Assembly (NCBI GenBank): GCA_030247575.1
Contig: JAOTRV010000033.1
Span: 1 to 44,226, forward strand
Reading direction: 5' to 3'
From: Sulfuritalea sp.
Lineage (GTDB): Bacteria > Pseudomonadota > Gammaproteobacteria > Burkholderiales > Rhodocyclaceae
DNA: 44,226 nucleotides
In this document: positions 26,139-35,841 of the stretch, in pieces
Layout of the letters: the number at the start of each line of letters is the position of its first letter
Position numbering within the stretch: position 1 is the stretch's first letter
The notes under the pieces: generated by a model
What the model saw: the letters and a program-made list of their open reading frames with translations, nothing else
Told to the model about the DNA's origin: nothing
Databases searched by the model: none
Program-made: the position numbers and the translations under genes

Positions 26139-27704
26139 ATGGCCCACCAGAAAATTCTCATCCTCGACTTCGGCTCCCAAGTCGCCCAACTGATCGCCCG
26201 CCGCGTGCGCGAGCAGCAGGTTTACTGCGAACTGCATCCCTTCGATGTTTCGGAGGAATTCATTCGCGACTTCAATCCGCAGGGGATCATTCTTTCCGGA
26301 GGACCGAACTCGGTCTACGAGGCCGAGGAATGGAAGGCGCCCGACATCGTTTTCAAGCTCGGCGTGCCGGTACTCGGTATCTGCTACGGGATGCAGACCA
26401 TGGCGGCGCAACTCGGCGGCAAGGTCGAAAGCAGCCACAAGCGCGAGTTCGGCTACGCGGAGATGCGCGCCCGCGGGCATTCCAGGCTGTTCAAGGGCAT
26501 CGAGGATCGCCTCAATGCGGAGGGGCATGGCCTGCTCGAAGTCTGGATGAGCCATGGCGACAAGGTGACCGAACTGCCGCCCGGCTTCAAGATCATCGGC
26601 AGCAATGAATCGACGCCGATTGCCGCGATGGCCGACGAGGCGCGTGGCTTCTATGCCGTGCAGTTCCATCCGGAAGTCACCCACACCCTCAAGGGGCGCG
26701 AGATCTATGCCCGTTTCGTGCGCGACATCTGCGGTTGCCGCGGCGACTGGAACATGCCCAACTACGTCGAGGAGGCGATTGCCAAGGTCCGCGCCCAGAT
26801 TGGCGCCGAAGAGGTGATCCTCGGGCTTTCCGGCGGCGTCGACTCATCCGTGGTGGCAGCTCTCCTGCATCGCGCCATCGGCGATCAACTGACCTGTGTC
26901 TTCGTCGACAACGGCCTGCTGCGACTCAACGAAGGTGTGCAGGTGATGGACACCTTCGCCCGCAACCTGGGCGTCAAGGTGATCCATGTCGACGCGACGA
27001 GCCAGTTCATGGGGCACTTGAAAGGCGTCGCCGATCCGGAGCAGAAGCGCAAGATCATCGGCCGCGAATTCGTCGAGGTGTTTCAGGCCGAAGCGCAGAA
27101 ATTGCCCAACGCGCGCTGGCTGGCGCAGGGCACCATCTATCCCGACGTGATCGAGTCGGCCGGGGCGAAGACCAAGAAGGCGCATGCGATCAAGAGCCAT
27201 CACAACGTCGGCGGCCTGCCTGAGACGCTGAACCTCAAGCTGCTCGAGCCCTTGCGCGAGCTGTTCAAGGACGAAGTGCGCGAGTTTGGCGTGGCACTGG
27301 GTCTGCCGCACGAGATGGTCTACCGCCATCCATTCCCGGGCCCGGGGCTCGGCGTGCGCATTCTGGGTGAAGTGAAGCACGAATATGCAGACCTGCTGCG
27401 TCGAGCCGATGCGATATTCATCGACGAACTGCGTGCAGCCGACTGGTACGACAAAACCAGTCAGGCCTTTGCCGTCTTCCTGCCGGTGAAGAGCGTCGGC
27501 GTCATGGGCGATGGCCGCACCTACGACTACGTGGTGGCGCTGCGCGCCGTGCAGACCTCGGACTTCATGACCGCCAAGTGGGCGGAGCTTCCCCACGAAC
27601 TGCTGGGCCGCGTCTCCAACCGCATCATCAACGAAGTGCGGGGCATCAACCGCGTCGTCTACGACATCTCGGGCAAGCCGCCGGCGACCATCGAGTGGGA
27701 ATGA
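26139..27704 (+). CDS. guaA: GMP synthase (glutamine-hydrolysing)
   Basis: GuaA converts XMP to GMP using glutamine and ATP. The 521-residue product has an N-terminal class I glutamine amidotransferase domain with the nucleophile C82 in LGICYGMQ and QFHPEVTHT with the catalytic His and Glu. The ATP-pyrophosphatase domain contains [12 protein letters not shown], and the C-terminal dimerisation domain ends [17 protein letters not shown], a nearly invariant tail. The start at 26139 is set by homology ([14 protein letters not shown]); the frame runs open upstream into the guaB end. With guaB it completes the GMP branch. Confidence 0.97.
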   Translation: MAHQKILILDFGSQVAQLIARRVREQQVYCELHPFDVSEEFIRDFNPQGIILSGGPNSVYEAEEWKAPDIVFKLGVPVLGICYGMQTMAAQLGGKVESSHKREFGYAEMRARGHSRLFKGIEDRLNAEGHGLLEVWMSHGDKVTELPPGFKIIGSNESTPIAAMADEARGFYAVQFHPEVTHTLKGREIYARFVRDICGCRGDWNMPNYVEEAIAKVRAQIGAEEVILGLSGGVDSSVVAALLHRAIGDQLTCVFVDNGLLRLNEGVQVMDTFARNLGVKVIHVDATSQFMGHLKGVADPEQKRKIIGREFVEVFQAEAQKLPNARWLAQGTIYPDVIESAGAKTKKAHAIKSHHNVGGLPETLNLKLLEPLRELFKDEVREFGVALGLPHEMVYRHPFPGPGLGVRILGEVKHEYADLLRRADAIFIDELRAADWYDKTSQAFAVFLPVKSVGVMGDGRTYDYVVALRAVQTSDFMTAKWAELPHELLGRVSNRIINEVRGINRVVYDISGKPPATIEWE

Positions 27705-27727
27705 TACGGAGAGAGACGGTCCGATAT

Positions 27728-28438
27728 TCAGGCCGGGACGGCTGAATTCGTGTCAGGAACTGACGGGTGCCGCTTTGCGGCTTCGGCGGCCTGCACCTCT
27801 TCGACCTTCTTCAGGTATTCATTGACCGCCGGGAAGTTATTTTGCAGCGCCAGATCGGAAGCCTTGCCGGATGGGCCGACGATGAAGGGCGATGCCCCTC
27901 GTTTGATGAGCATCTGTACCATCTTGAACTCGCCGTGCCGGGCGGCGCACATCAGCGGCGACACGCCTTGCTCGTCGGTAGCGTCGATATCGAAATCCAT
28001 GGTCAGCAGCGTCTTGACGTAGCGAAGATTGCCGCGTTCGATGGCGTGCAGCAGGACTTTGGTTGCCTCGGGGTTCTGCTTGCGCTTTTTCGGTTCCAGC
28101 CCCGTGGGCACCACCTTGGTCTTGTAGTTGATCAGGGACAGCACCACCATGGAGATCAATGCAGCCAGCAGCGGCGTCTTGTTGATGCCTAGCGATTCGG
28201 CCCACTGCTGCGGCAGATTGGCGCCGAACGCAAGCAGGGCATACAGCAGAAAGAAGAAGAAGCGCAGGTAAAGAAACAGGGCCAATACGACCATCATGCC
28301 CAACAGGGCCATCAGGAGGCCGGGTTCAACCCCGATGCTGTCGAGCACATGGCGGGGAAGATTGGCAATCAGCGCCATGGCCCCGACCAGTCCCAGGAGG
28401 GTCCATTCTCTGATCTGTTTTTGTTTGACGATGTCCAT
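27728..28438 (-). CDS. Inner-membrane protein with ankyrin repeats
   Basis: The 236-residue product has three or four hydrophobic segments in its N-terminal half (for example LLGLVGAMALIANL, LLMALLGMMVVLALFLYLRF and LLAALISMVVLSLINY). A basic linker follows, then at about residues 125-215 ankyrin repeats are visible (LLHAIERGNLRYVKTLLTMD, GVSPLMCAARHGEFKMVQML). The ankyrin part is probably cytoplasmic, where it could bind a partner protein. Function is unknown. The ATG at 28438 is preferred; a GTG at 28489 would add 17 residues. It is convergent with guaA and divergent from ppdK. Confidence 0.72.
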   Translation of the reverse strand: MDIVKQKQIREWTLLGLVGAMALIANLPRHVLDSIGVEPGLLMALLGMMVVLALFLYLRFFFFLLYALLAFGANLPQQWAESLGINKTPLLAALISMVVLSLINYKTKVVPTGLEPKKRKQNPEATKVLLHAIERGNLRYVKTLLTMDFDIDATDEQGVSPLMCAARHGEFKMVQMLIKRGASPFIVGPSGKASDLALQNNFPAVNEYLKKVEEVQAAEAAKRHPSVPDTNSAVPA

Positions 28439-28730
28439 ATCGATCTGAAATAAGAAATACCTATTGCAGAAGAGTGGAATTCCAGTCACGAGTCGGCGAC
28501 AATATGCGGATTCCCCAAACTTGATGACGGATTCTACGTCCGGATTCGCTCATGGTAATTCGATGAACTGTATGCAATTTAACGCATATCTCATTCAGAT
28601 GGCAATCTTGCGGATAAAGAATACGCAGCTTCCGATCCGGCGGTTTGGTGGAATTACTCGCTGAGAAGCGATAAAGTTATATTTTTGTGCATAGCGGCAA
28701 GCCGATGCACGACGACAAGGAGAGGCAGTG
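28439..28730. other. Divergent promoter region between the ankyrin gene and ppdK
   Basis: These 292 bases are clearly more AT-rich than their surroundings and contain no convincing gene. A TATATT at 28678-28683 could be a -10 element for ppdK, and a small hairpin (TCGCT/AGCGA, 28658-28671) lies just upstream of it. No -35 could be assigned. The ribosome-binding site of ppdK (AAGGAG) is at 28717-28722. Confidence 0.45.
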
Positions 28731-31526
28731 ATGAAACGGCAATGGGTGTTTGCTTTCGAGGAAGGCGACGGCAAGAACAAGATGCTGCTCGGCGGCAAGG
28801 GGGCGAATTTGTGCGAAATGACACAGATCGGGCTGAATGTGCCGCCCGGCTTCGTCATAAGCACGGATGCCTGCCTCGCGTTCCTTGAAAAAGACCACCT
28901 GCCTGAGGGGGCGTGGGAGGAGACGCTGGCGCATATGAAGGCCCTGGAAAAGAAGACCGGGAAAACCTTTGGCGGCGCCGAAAACCCGCTGCTGGTCTCG
29001 GTTCGCTCAGGTTCTTCGATGTCGATGCCGGGCATGATGGACACTGTTCTCAACCTCGGACTCAACCAGACCACACTCAAGGGATTGATCGCGCTGACCG
29101 GCAATCCACGGTTCGGCTATGACGCATGGCGTCGCTTCATCCAGCTTTTCGGCAAGATCGCGCTGGGCATCGGCGACGAGCATTTCGACGCAGCGATGAT
29201 GGTGATCAAGACCCGCTACGGCGCCAGCCAGGACATCGATCTGAAAGCCGACCATCTGGCCGAACTGGCGAAGGAGTTTCTTGCCATCGTCAAGCGACAT
29301 ACCGGCAAGCCTTTCCCCGAAGATCCCTACCAGCAACTGGAAATCGCCATTGGCGCGGTATTCCGTTCATGGAACGGCAAACGCGCCATCGACTATCGCA
29401 AGCAGTTCAAAATCACCAAGGAAATGGCCAGCGGCACCGCCGTCAATGTGGTGACCATGGTGTTCGGCAACATGGGCACCGATTCCGGCACCGGCGTCGG
29501 CTTCACGCGCAACCCCGGCACCGGCGAAAACATCATCTATGGTGAATACCTGGTCAATGCCCAAGGCGAGGATGTGGTTGCAGGCATTCGCACGCCCAAG
29601 GCAATTGCCGAGATGGAACAGGAAATGCCGGAAATCTACCGGCAATTGCAGGAACTGCATGCCCGTCTCGAATCGCACTATGCGGAAGTGCAGGACTTCG
29701 AATTCACCATCGAGAAGGGCCAGCTCTATTGCCTGCAAACACGCAACGGCAAGATGAATGCACGGGCGATGTTGCGCACCTCGGTCGAGATGCACCGCGA
29801 GGGTCTGATCACCCGCGAGAAAGCCCTGACACGGATCGATCCGACGCTGCTGGAGCAGATGCTGGCGCCGCAACTCGTGGCCGATTTCAAGGGCAAGCCG
29901 CTGGCGACCGGTCTGCCGGCATCCCCCGGGGCCGCCTCGGGCAAGATCGTGTTCGATGCCGACTCGGCGGAAGAACGCGGCAAGGCTGGCGAACGCATCA
30001 TCCTGGTGCGCGAAGAAACCAAGCCGGAAGACATTCACGGCTTCTTCCAGGCACAAGGCATCCTGACCAGCCGCGGTGGCAAAACCTCGCACGCAGCAGT
30101 AGTCGCCCGCGGCATGGGCAAGCCCTGCGTCTCGGGCTGCGAGGCCATCGTCATCAACGACACGGCGCGGCGCGCCACGATCGGCGAGACCACCCTGCAC
30201 GAAGGTGATGTCATCACCATCGACGGCAGCAACGGCAACGTCTATGCCGGCGAAGTTCCCACCGTCGAAGCGGAGTTCTCCGAGGACATGGAAACCCTGC
30301 TGGGCTGGGCCGACGAAGTCGCGCGACTCAAGGTGATGGCCAATGCCGATACGCCGGAGGACGCTGCGCGTGCGCGGCGCTACGGCGCCATGGGCATCGG
30401 CTTGTGCCGCACCGAGCGCATGTTCAACAGTTCCGATCGCCTGCCCATCGTGCAGGAAATGATCCTCGCCGAAACTCTCGAGGAGCGCCAGGCGGCACTG
30501 GACCGGCTGCTGCCAATCCAGCGTGGCGACTTCAAGGGCATTTTCAAGGCAATGAAGGGCCTGCCGGTGACCGTACGCCTGCTCGACCCGCCGATGCACG
30601 AGTTCCTGCCGACGACCGCGCAACTCGAACTGGAAATCGCCCACTTGCACCACATGCGCGATTCCATCAAGGCGATGGAGGAGCTGCCCGAAACGCTCAA
30701 ACTCCTGAGCCCGCGCCTGTATCAGCAGTATTCGGACGGCCTGAGCCAACTGACGGTCAGCATGAAGGCGTTCAAGGATGGCCATCTTGAAGTGGATGCG
30801 ATCCACAAAAAGGAAAAAATCCTCAAGAAGGTCCGTGCGCTGTCCGAAGTCAACCCGATGCTTGGCCACCGTGGCGTGCGCCTGGGCATTACCTACCCCG
30901 AGATCTACATGATGCAGATACAGGCGATCCTGGAGGCTGCCGCTCTATGCGCCAAGGAGGGAACCGAGGTTCACCCCGAAATCATGGTGCCGCAGGTGGC
31001 GACGGTCGAGGAATTGTGCCGCATTCACAGCTATGTGAAGCGCCTGCACAAGGTCGTCGAACTCACCCACGGCATCAAGGTGAACGTCAAATTCGGCAGC
31101 ATGCTGGAAGTGGTGCGCGCCTGCCTGCGCGCCGGACGCATGGCCGAAGACGCCGAGTTCTTCTCCTTCGGCACCAACGACCTGACGCAAGCCACCTTCT
31201 CCTTCAGCCGCGAAGATGCCGAGAACAAGTTCCTGCCCGCATATATCGAAGAGGGAATTTTGCAGGACAACCCCTTCGAGGTACTGGACCAGAAAGGTGT
31301 CGGCGAATTGATGAAGCTGGCGGTCGCCGAAGGGCGCAAGACGCGGCCGGACCTGAAAGTAGGCATCTGCGGCGAGCATGGCGGCCACCCGGGATCGATC
31401 CAGTTTTGCCACGGCATCAATCTCACCTACGTCTCCTGTTCCGGGCCGCGCGTGCCGATCGCGCGACTGGCCGCGGCACAGGCGCAGCTGCTGGAAACGG
31501 GCGGTACGGTCACCAAGAACGCCTAG
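28731..31526 (+). CDS. ppdK: Pyruvate, phosphate dikinase
   Basis: PPDK interconverts pyruvate, ATP and phosphate with PEP, AMP and pyrophosphate, and can act in gluconeogenesis or in pyrophosphate-linked glycolysis. The 931-residue product has the N-terminal ATP-grasp domain (GGKGANLCEMTQIGLNVPPG, MPGMMDTVLNLG), the phosphohistidine swivel domain with H454 in GGKTSHAAVVARGMGKPCV, and the C-terminal PEP/pyruvate TIM barrel with the active-site segment near FCHGINLTYVSCSGP. Length is typical for bacteria. The ATG at 28731 follows a strong AAGGAG; a GTG directly before it is less likely. The gene has its own divergent promoter region. Confidence 0.96.
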   Translation: MKRQWVFAFEEGDGKNKMLLGGKGANLCEMTQIGLNVPPGFVISTDACLAFLEKDHLPEGAWEETLAHMKALEKKTGKTFGGAENPLLVSVRSGSSMSMPGMMDTVLNLGLNQTTLKGLIALTGNPRFGYDAWRRFIQLFGKIALGIGDEHFDAAMMVIKTRYGASQDIDLKADHLAELAKEFLAIVKRHTGKPFPEDPYQQLEIAIGAVFRSWNGKRAIDYRKQFKITKEMASGTAVNVVTMVFGNMGTDSGTGVGFTRNPGTGENIIYGEYLVNAQGEDVVAGIRTPKAIAEMEQEMPEIYRQLQELHARLESHYAEVQDFEFTIEKGQLYCLQTRNGKMNARAMLRTSVEMHREGLITREKALTRIDPTLLEQMLAPQLVADFKGKPLATGLPASPGAASGKIVFDADSAEERGKAGERIILVREETKPEDIHGFFQAQGILTSRGGKTSHAAVVARGMGKPCVSGCEAIVINDTARRATIGETTLHEGDVITIDGSNGNVYAGEVPTVEAEFSEDMETLLGWADEVARLKVMANADTPEDAARARRYGAMGIGLCRTERMFNSSDRLPIVQEMILAETLEERQAALDRLLPIQRGDFKGIFKAMKGLPVTVRLLDPPMHEFLPTTAQLELEIAHLHHMRDSIKAMEELPETLKLLSPRLYQQYSDGLSQLTVSMKAFKDGHLEVDAIHKKEKILKKVRALSEVNPMLGHRGVRLGITYPEIYMMQIQAILEAAALCAKEGTEVHPEIMVPQVATVEELCRIHSYVKRLHKVVELTHGIKVNVKFGSMLEVVRACLRAGRMAEDAEFFSFGTNDLTQATFSFSREDAENKFLPAYIEEGILQDNPFEVLDQKGVGELMKLAVAEGRKTRPDLKVGICGEHGGHPGSIQFCHGINLTYVSCSGPRVPIARLAAAQAQLLETGGTVTKNA

Positions 31527-32039
<513 letters not shown>

Positions 32040-32054
32040 TTTTCAACGCGTCGA

Positions 32055-32948
32055 ATGCACATCCGCATCAGCCTGCCGCAGCAATCCCTGGAACTGCATG
32101 ACGAGCGCGGCGCCTTGCTGGCGCGCTATCCGGTATCGACGGCCCGCAACGGGGCCGGGGAGCAGAACGGCAGCTACGGCACACCGCGCGGCCGGCACAT
32201 CGTCCGGGCAAAAGTCGGCGCCGGCGAGACGGTGAACTCGGTCTTCGTGGGCCGGCGCCCCACCGGCGAACTATGGACGCCGCAACTCGCGGAGCAATTC
32301 CCCGATCGGGACTGGATACTGACACGCATCCTATGGCTGTCCGGCAAGGAGCCGGGGCGCAACCGGCTCGGCGAAGTTGACAGCATGCGCCGCTACATCT
32401 ACCTGCACGGATGTCCGGATACGGAGCCGATGGGAACGCCGGCCTCGCACGGTTGCGTGCGCATGCGCAACAGCGACATCGTCGAATTGTTCGATCGGGT
32501 TCCGGTCTATACGCCGGTCGAGATTGTCGAGTTCGGCGTCGAGACCGGATCCTGGAGCGAACTCATGGCGCAGGCGCGCCAGGTGCGCGACGCGGTGTTC
32601 GTCGACGAGCAGAAGGTTTCGCGGGACATCGAGTGGGACGAGCACGATGCATCGAGCCGGCACGTCGTCGCGTGCGACAGCGATGGCGGCGCCATCGGCA
32701 CCGGGCGTCTTTTGCCCGAAGGCCATATCGGCCGCATGGCGGTGTTGGCGGACTGGCGAGGCAAGGGCGTCGGCCGTGCGCTGTTGGAACGGCTGCTGGA
32801 GGAAGCCCGCCTGCAGGGACGTGAGCATCTGGCGCTCCATGCGCAGACGCAAGCCGGCGGCTTCTACCGCCGCTTCGGCTTCGTCGAGGAAGGACCGGAG
32901 TTCATGGAAGCCGGCATTCCGCACCGGACCATGGTGCGTCAGGCGTGA
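32055..32948 (+). CDS. L,D-transpeptidase (YkuD) fused to a GNAT acetyltransferase
   Basis: The 297-residue protein joins two domains. Residues 1-158 are a YkuD L,D-transpeptidase domain with H118 in IYLHGC and the nucleophile C134 in PASHGCVRMRN. Residues 162-297 are a GNAT N-acetyltransferase domain with the acetyl-CoA loop RGKGVGRA at 235-242 and the C-terminal GFYRRFGFVEEG. There is no signal peptide or membrane anchor at the N terminus, although YkuD enzymes normally act on peptidoglycan in the periplasm while GNATs use cytoplasmic acetyl-CoA, so its location is a puzzle. The reading frame is continuous through the junction. A copy of the dispersed motif encodes KVGAGETVNS near residue 53. 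Confidence 0.88.
   Translation: MHIRISLPQQSLELHDERGALLARYPVSTARNGAGEQNGSYGTPRGRHIVRAKVGAGETVNSVFVGRRPTGELWTPQLAEQFPDRDWILTRILWLSGKEPGRNRLGEVDSMRRYIYLHGCPDTEPMGTPASHGCVRMRNSDIVELFDRVPVYTPVEIVEFGVETGSWSELMAQARQVRDAVFVDEQKVSRDIEWDEHDASSRHVVACDSDGGAIGTGRLLPEGHIGRMAVLADWRGKGVGRALLERLLEEARLQGREHLALHAQTQAGGFYRRFGFVEEGPEFMEAGIPHRTMVRQA
32210..32240 (+). repeat. Dispersed hairpin motif, copy E (inside the transpeptidase gene)
   Basis: The core GTCGGCGCCGGCGAGACGG is followed by TGAACTCG, matching copy C through the extension. It is read as KVGAGETVNS. Related YkuD proteins often have a similar peptide here, so protein conservation may account for part of this match. Confidence 0.5.
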
Positions 32949-32957
32949 AGACCGCCT

Positions 32958-33725
32958 TCAGCCAGAAGATATCCTGAATCGATAGCGCCGCCGCTCGCCG
33001 CGCTGCGCCCCCTGCAGCCAGGTCTGTTCGTCGAAACCGGCCCAGCCGTCCTGCCCGACGCACAACACCGTGGAACCGCGCGTGCCGTAACCGGACGATT
33101 TGACGAAAGCCGACGAGAGCAGGCGTTCCCACTCCAGGGGAATCCCGGTCTGCGGCAGATGCTCGTCGGGATGGATTCCATCGTCTTGGAGCAAATGAAA
33201 CATTGCCTCGTCGGCGGGCAGACTCTCCAGAGCCTGCGCCAGCGCCGTCTTGCCGGCGCCGACTTTCGGCCAAGGGGAATCGAGCAGGTGATTGGAGACG
33301 CCATAAACGCCCGCCGGCAGCGCACACGGCTCGCCACCCATGTTCGACGACCACCACAGCGATTCACCGTCGCCCGCCAGAAGGTTGTAGCCGTTGCACT
33401 GGCGGCCGCGGACATCGATGCGTTGCAGGTAGGCTTGCGGCGTTTCGTGGCCGGTCAGAAAATCCGCCACCAGCGTGCCCCGCGAAGGCGCGCCGCTGCG
33501 GTTCTGCGCCGGGTCGCGGTAATTGGTCAGCGCGGCGAAACGCCCGCTGCGCGTGATGCCCATCCAGGTGCCGCCCGCCTCGAGATCGCGCCCGGCCAGA
33601 ACCTGCGGTGCGTCCTTCCAGAACGAAGCCGGCGCCGTCGGTCTGGCGAAGAATTCGTCGCGATTGGCGGCCACCACCAGCGGATAGCCGGGATGGACCT
33701 GCCAGGCGACGAGTATCAGACACAT
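32958..33725 (-). CDS. NRDE/TANGO2 family protein
   Basis: The 255-residue product begins MCLILVAWQVHPGYPLVVAANRDEFFARP, with the NRDE motif that names the family, followed by WKDAPQVLAGRDLEAGGTW and LTNYRDP. The N-terminal Cys-2, as in Ntn hydrolases, could become a nucleophile after removal of the initiator Met. Eukaryotic TANGO2 is implicated in heme or lipid handling; the bacterial role is not settled. The start at 33725 lies 5 bases after the ygfZ stop, so the two form an operon. A dispersed-motif copy encodes KVGAGKTA. Confidence 0.88.
   Translation of the reverse strand: MCLILVAWQVHPGYPLVVAANRDEFFARPTAPASFWKDAPQVLAGRDLEAGGTWMGITRSGRFAALTNYRDPAQNRSGAPSRGTLVADFLTGHETPQAYLQRIDVRGRQCNGYNLLAGDGESLWWSSNMGGEPCALPAGVYGVSNHLLDSPWPKVGAGKTALAQALESLPADEAMFHLLQDDGIHPDEHLPQTGIPLEWERLLSSAFVKSSGYGTRGSTVLCVGQDGWAGFDEQTWLQGAQRGERRRYRFRISSG
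33243..33268 (-). repeat. Dispersed hairpin motif, copy G (inside the NRDE gene)
   Basis: On the minus strand the core reads GTCGGCGCCGGCAAGACGG and matches the lapB copy at 24 of 26 positions. It is read in the gene frame as KVGAGKTA. Confidence 0.65.
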
Positions 33726-33730
33726 CCTGC

Positions 33731-34756
33731 CTAGGCCATTTCGTAGGGCAGAGGCAGAAACTCCAGGCGTTCGCCCGCCGGCGCGCCGACATGCACTTCG
33801 CCCGCTTCCACCGCGCCGATTTGCACGCAGACCAGACATTCGAAGCCGCCGGCCGGGGAGGGCGCAACGCTGACCACGGCGCCGCAATGCTGGTCGCCGG
33901 TTTCCGGCGCATAGACATGAGCGCCGGGGGCGACGGCGGCGGCGAGCCTGGCGCGAAAGGTACGACGCTTGACCTTGCCCAGATACTGCGTGCGGGCGAC
34001 GATTTCCTGGCCCGGGTAGCAGCCCTTGGTGAAACTCACGCCCGCCACGGCCGGCAGCTCCATGTTCAACATCTGCGGCACGAAGGCCTCTTGGGTGGCC
34101 GCAACGACACGCGACTGACCGGCCGCGATTTCCAGCCATTGCCATGCCGCCAGGCCCACCGGCCGGGCAGCCGCCGCCAGTTGCTGCCAGTGCGAACCGG
34201 CCGTGGCGGCGTCGAGCGCCAGCAGCCAGCGCGTGTCATCGAGCCTGACGGCCTGTCCGCCTTCGACGGCGGCGACGCCGAAACGTCCCAAGGCTGCGAC
34301 GGCCTCGCCAACAGTAGACGCCGGCGACACGGCGGCGGGAGCCGAACATCCGATCAATGCACGCTCGCCAGTTGCATCCGTGAGTTTGACTTTCGAACGC
34401 AGCACGTACATCGACAGCTTCTTCAGCATCGCCGGCAGGATGTCGCGCGGCAGCATCAGCAGAAAGTCGTCGCCGTCGCGCCAGATCAGAAACAACGCCA
34501 GCAAGCGGCCCTTGGGCGTGCAAAAACCCGCAAAGCGCGCGCCGGCCGACGTAATGCCGTTGATGTCGTTGGTCAGCAGATTGTGCAGAAAGCCGGCCGT
34601 ATCAGGGCCGCTGGCACGAATCAGGCCGAGATCGCTCAGGGGCGCGACGACCGCTGCATCACGCGCCGCAATCAGTTCTTCGGCGACATCGCCAAAGCTG
34701 CTGCCGTCTGCCGCCAGCCCTTGCGCGGCAAGGGCGGAAATCCATTCTTGAGTCAT
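33731..34756 (-). CDS. ygfZ: Folate-dependent Fe-S cluster/tRNA modification protein YgfZ
   Basis: YgfZ is a GcvT-like tetrahydrofolate-binding protein needed for full activity of some iron-sulfur enzymes, including tRNA-modifying MiaB. The 341-residue product has the GcvT-like N-terminal domain (GFLHNLLTNDI) and the diagnostic motif KGCYPGQEIVARTQYLGKVKRR-like signature with its conserved Cys. A Pro/Ala/Ser-rich segment (AAVSPASTVG) is encoded across a dispersed-motif copy. It is divergent from mltG, as in many proteobacteria, and leads the ygfZ-NRDE unit. Confidence 0.92.
   Translation of the reverse strand: MTQEWISALAAQGLAADGSSFGDVAEELIAARDAAVVAPLSDLGLIRASGPDTAGFLHNLLTNDINGITSAGARFAGFCTPKGRLLALFLIWRDGDDFLLMLPRDILPAMLKKLSMYVLRSKVKLTDATGERALIGCSAPAAVSPASTVGEAVAALGRFGVAAVEGGQAVRLDDTRWLLALDAATAGSHWQQLAAAARPVGLAAWQWLEIAAGQSRVVAATQEAFVPQMLNMELPAVAGVSFTKGCYPGQEIVARTQYLGKVKRRTFRARLAAAVAPGAHVYAPETGDQHCGAVVSVAPSPAGGFECLVCVQIGAVEAGEVHVGAPAGERLEFLPLPYEMA
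34314..34334 (+). repeat. Dispersed hairpin motif, copy F (inside ygfZ, antisense)
   Basis: GTAGACGCCGGCGACACGG opens this copy, which matches copy B over the stop at 12214 at 20 of 21 bases. In ygfZ, on the other strand, it is read as AVSPAST, unlike the peptides from the other coding copies. Confidence 0.68.
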
Positions 34757-34770
34757 GAGGTGCTTCCGGG

Positions 34771-34797
34771 TTGAGTTGGGGTTTGGAGTGCTATTAT
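34771..34797 (+). promoter_or_regulatory. Possible sigma-70 promoter of mltG
   Basis: TTGAGT (34771-34776) and TATTAT (34792-34797) are 15 bases apart, shorter than optimal, in the 89-base gap between the divergent ygfZ and mltG starts. The -10 lies 48 bases before the mltG ATG. Confidence 0.35.
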
Positions 34798-34845
34798 CGC
34801 GCCCGAGGTGCAGATTGCGCCCGCCCCGAGCTTATTCAAGCCTAG

Positions 34846-35835
34846 ATGCGAACTTTCAAGATATTTCTTCTGGTGGTGATTCTCGCATTTGTCGCGGCGA
34901 TCGCGAGTGCCAGCTGGTTTACGGTGCGGCATCTCCCCATGAACAGCGACCCGACTGCGTTTTCCATACCGGCAGGCGCCAGTTTGCGCACGGCGGCACA
35001 GGTTATCGAAGCCGCAGGGATCGATCTGCCGGCATGGCAACTGGAACTGCTGGGGCGACTCATGGGTCGCTCATCGAAGATCAAAGCCGGCAGCTACGAG
35101 GTGGACGAAGGGCTGACCGCCCTGGGGCTGCTCGAAAAGCTGACGCGAGGCGACGTAACCCAGGCCGAGCTCGTGCTGGTCGAAGGCAAGACCTTTCGCC
35201 AGCTGCGTGCCGCCTTGAACGAGCATCCCGACCTCGCCCACGATACGCAGAAGCTGAGCGACAGACAGATTCTTGCCCGTCTGGGTGCGAAGGAAACCCA
35301 CCCGGAAGGGCTTTTCTTTCCCGATACGTATCTCTTCGACAAAGGCAGCAGCGATCTGGACGTACTGCGCCGCGCCTACAGGTCGATGCAGCCGCGGCTG
35401 GCTGCCGCCTGGCAAATGCGTGACGCCACCCTGCCGATAAAGACGCCTTACGAACTCTTGATCCTGGCCTCGATCGTGGAGAAGGAGACCGGCGTTCCGG
35501 CCGATCGGCCTCGGGTCGCGGCCGTGTTCACCAATCGTCTGCGGCGCGGGATGTTGCTGCAAACCGACCCGACGGTGATCTACGGCATGGGTGACGGCTT
35601 TGACGGAAATCTGCGCAAGATCGATTTGCAGACCGATACGCCCTGGAATACCTACATGCGCCCCGGTTTGCCGCCGACGCCGATTGCCATGCCGGGACAG
35701 GCGTCGCTGCAGGCGGCCGCGACGCCGCCATCGAGCAACATGCTGTATTTCGTCGCCCGCGGCGATGGATCGAGCGAGTTTTCGGAATCGCTGGACGAGC
35801 ACAACAGCGCCGTCGCCAAGTACCAGAAGCGCTAG
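34846..35835 (+). CDS. mltG: Endolytic murein transglycosylase MltG
   Basis: MltG cleaves nascent glycan strands in the periplasm and is thought to set glycan chain length. The 329-residue product has one N-terminal membrane anchor (about residues 5-25), a LysM-like region and the YceG catalytic domain. E212 in ASIVEKETG is the expected catalytic glutamate; LQTDPTVIYGMG and NTYMRPGLPPTPI are further conserved blocks. tmk follows 6 bases after the stop, starting the mltG-tmk-holB-tatD run that is standard in proteobacteria. Confidence 0.96.
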   Translation: MRTFKIFLLVVILAFVAAIASASWFTVRHLPMNSDPTAFSIPAGASLRTAAQVIEAAGIDLPAWQLELLGRLMGRSSKIKAGSYEVDEGLTALGLLEKLTRGDVTQAELVLVEGKTFRQLRAALNEHPDLAHDTQKLSDRQILARLGAKETHPEGLFFPDTYLFDKGSSDLDVLRRAYRSMQPRLAAAWQMRDATLPIKTPYELLILASIVEKETGVPADRPRVAAVFTNRLRRGMLLQTDPTVIYGMGDGFDGNLRKIDLQTDTPWNTYMRPGLPPTPIAMPGQASLQAAATPPSSNMLYFVARGDGSSEFSESLDEHNSAVAKYQKR

Positions 35836-35841
35836 GCGAAC

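Noticed and set aside
29367-30869. A 500-codon minus-strand frame opposite ppdK
   Set aside because: Antisense shadow of a highly conserved enzyme; no start signal or domain.
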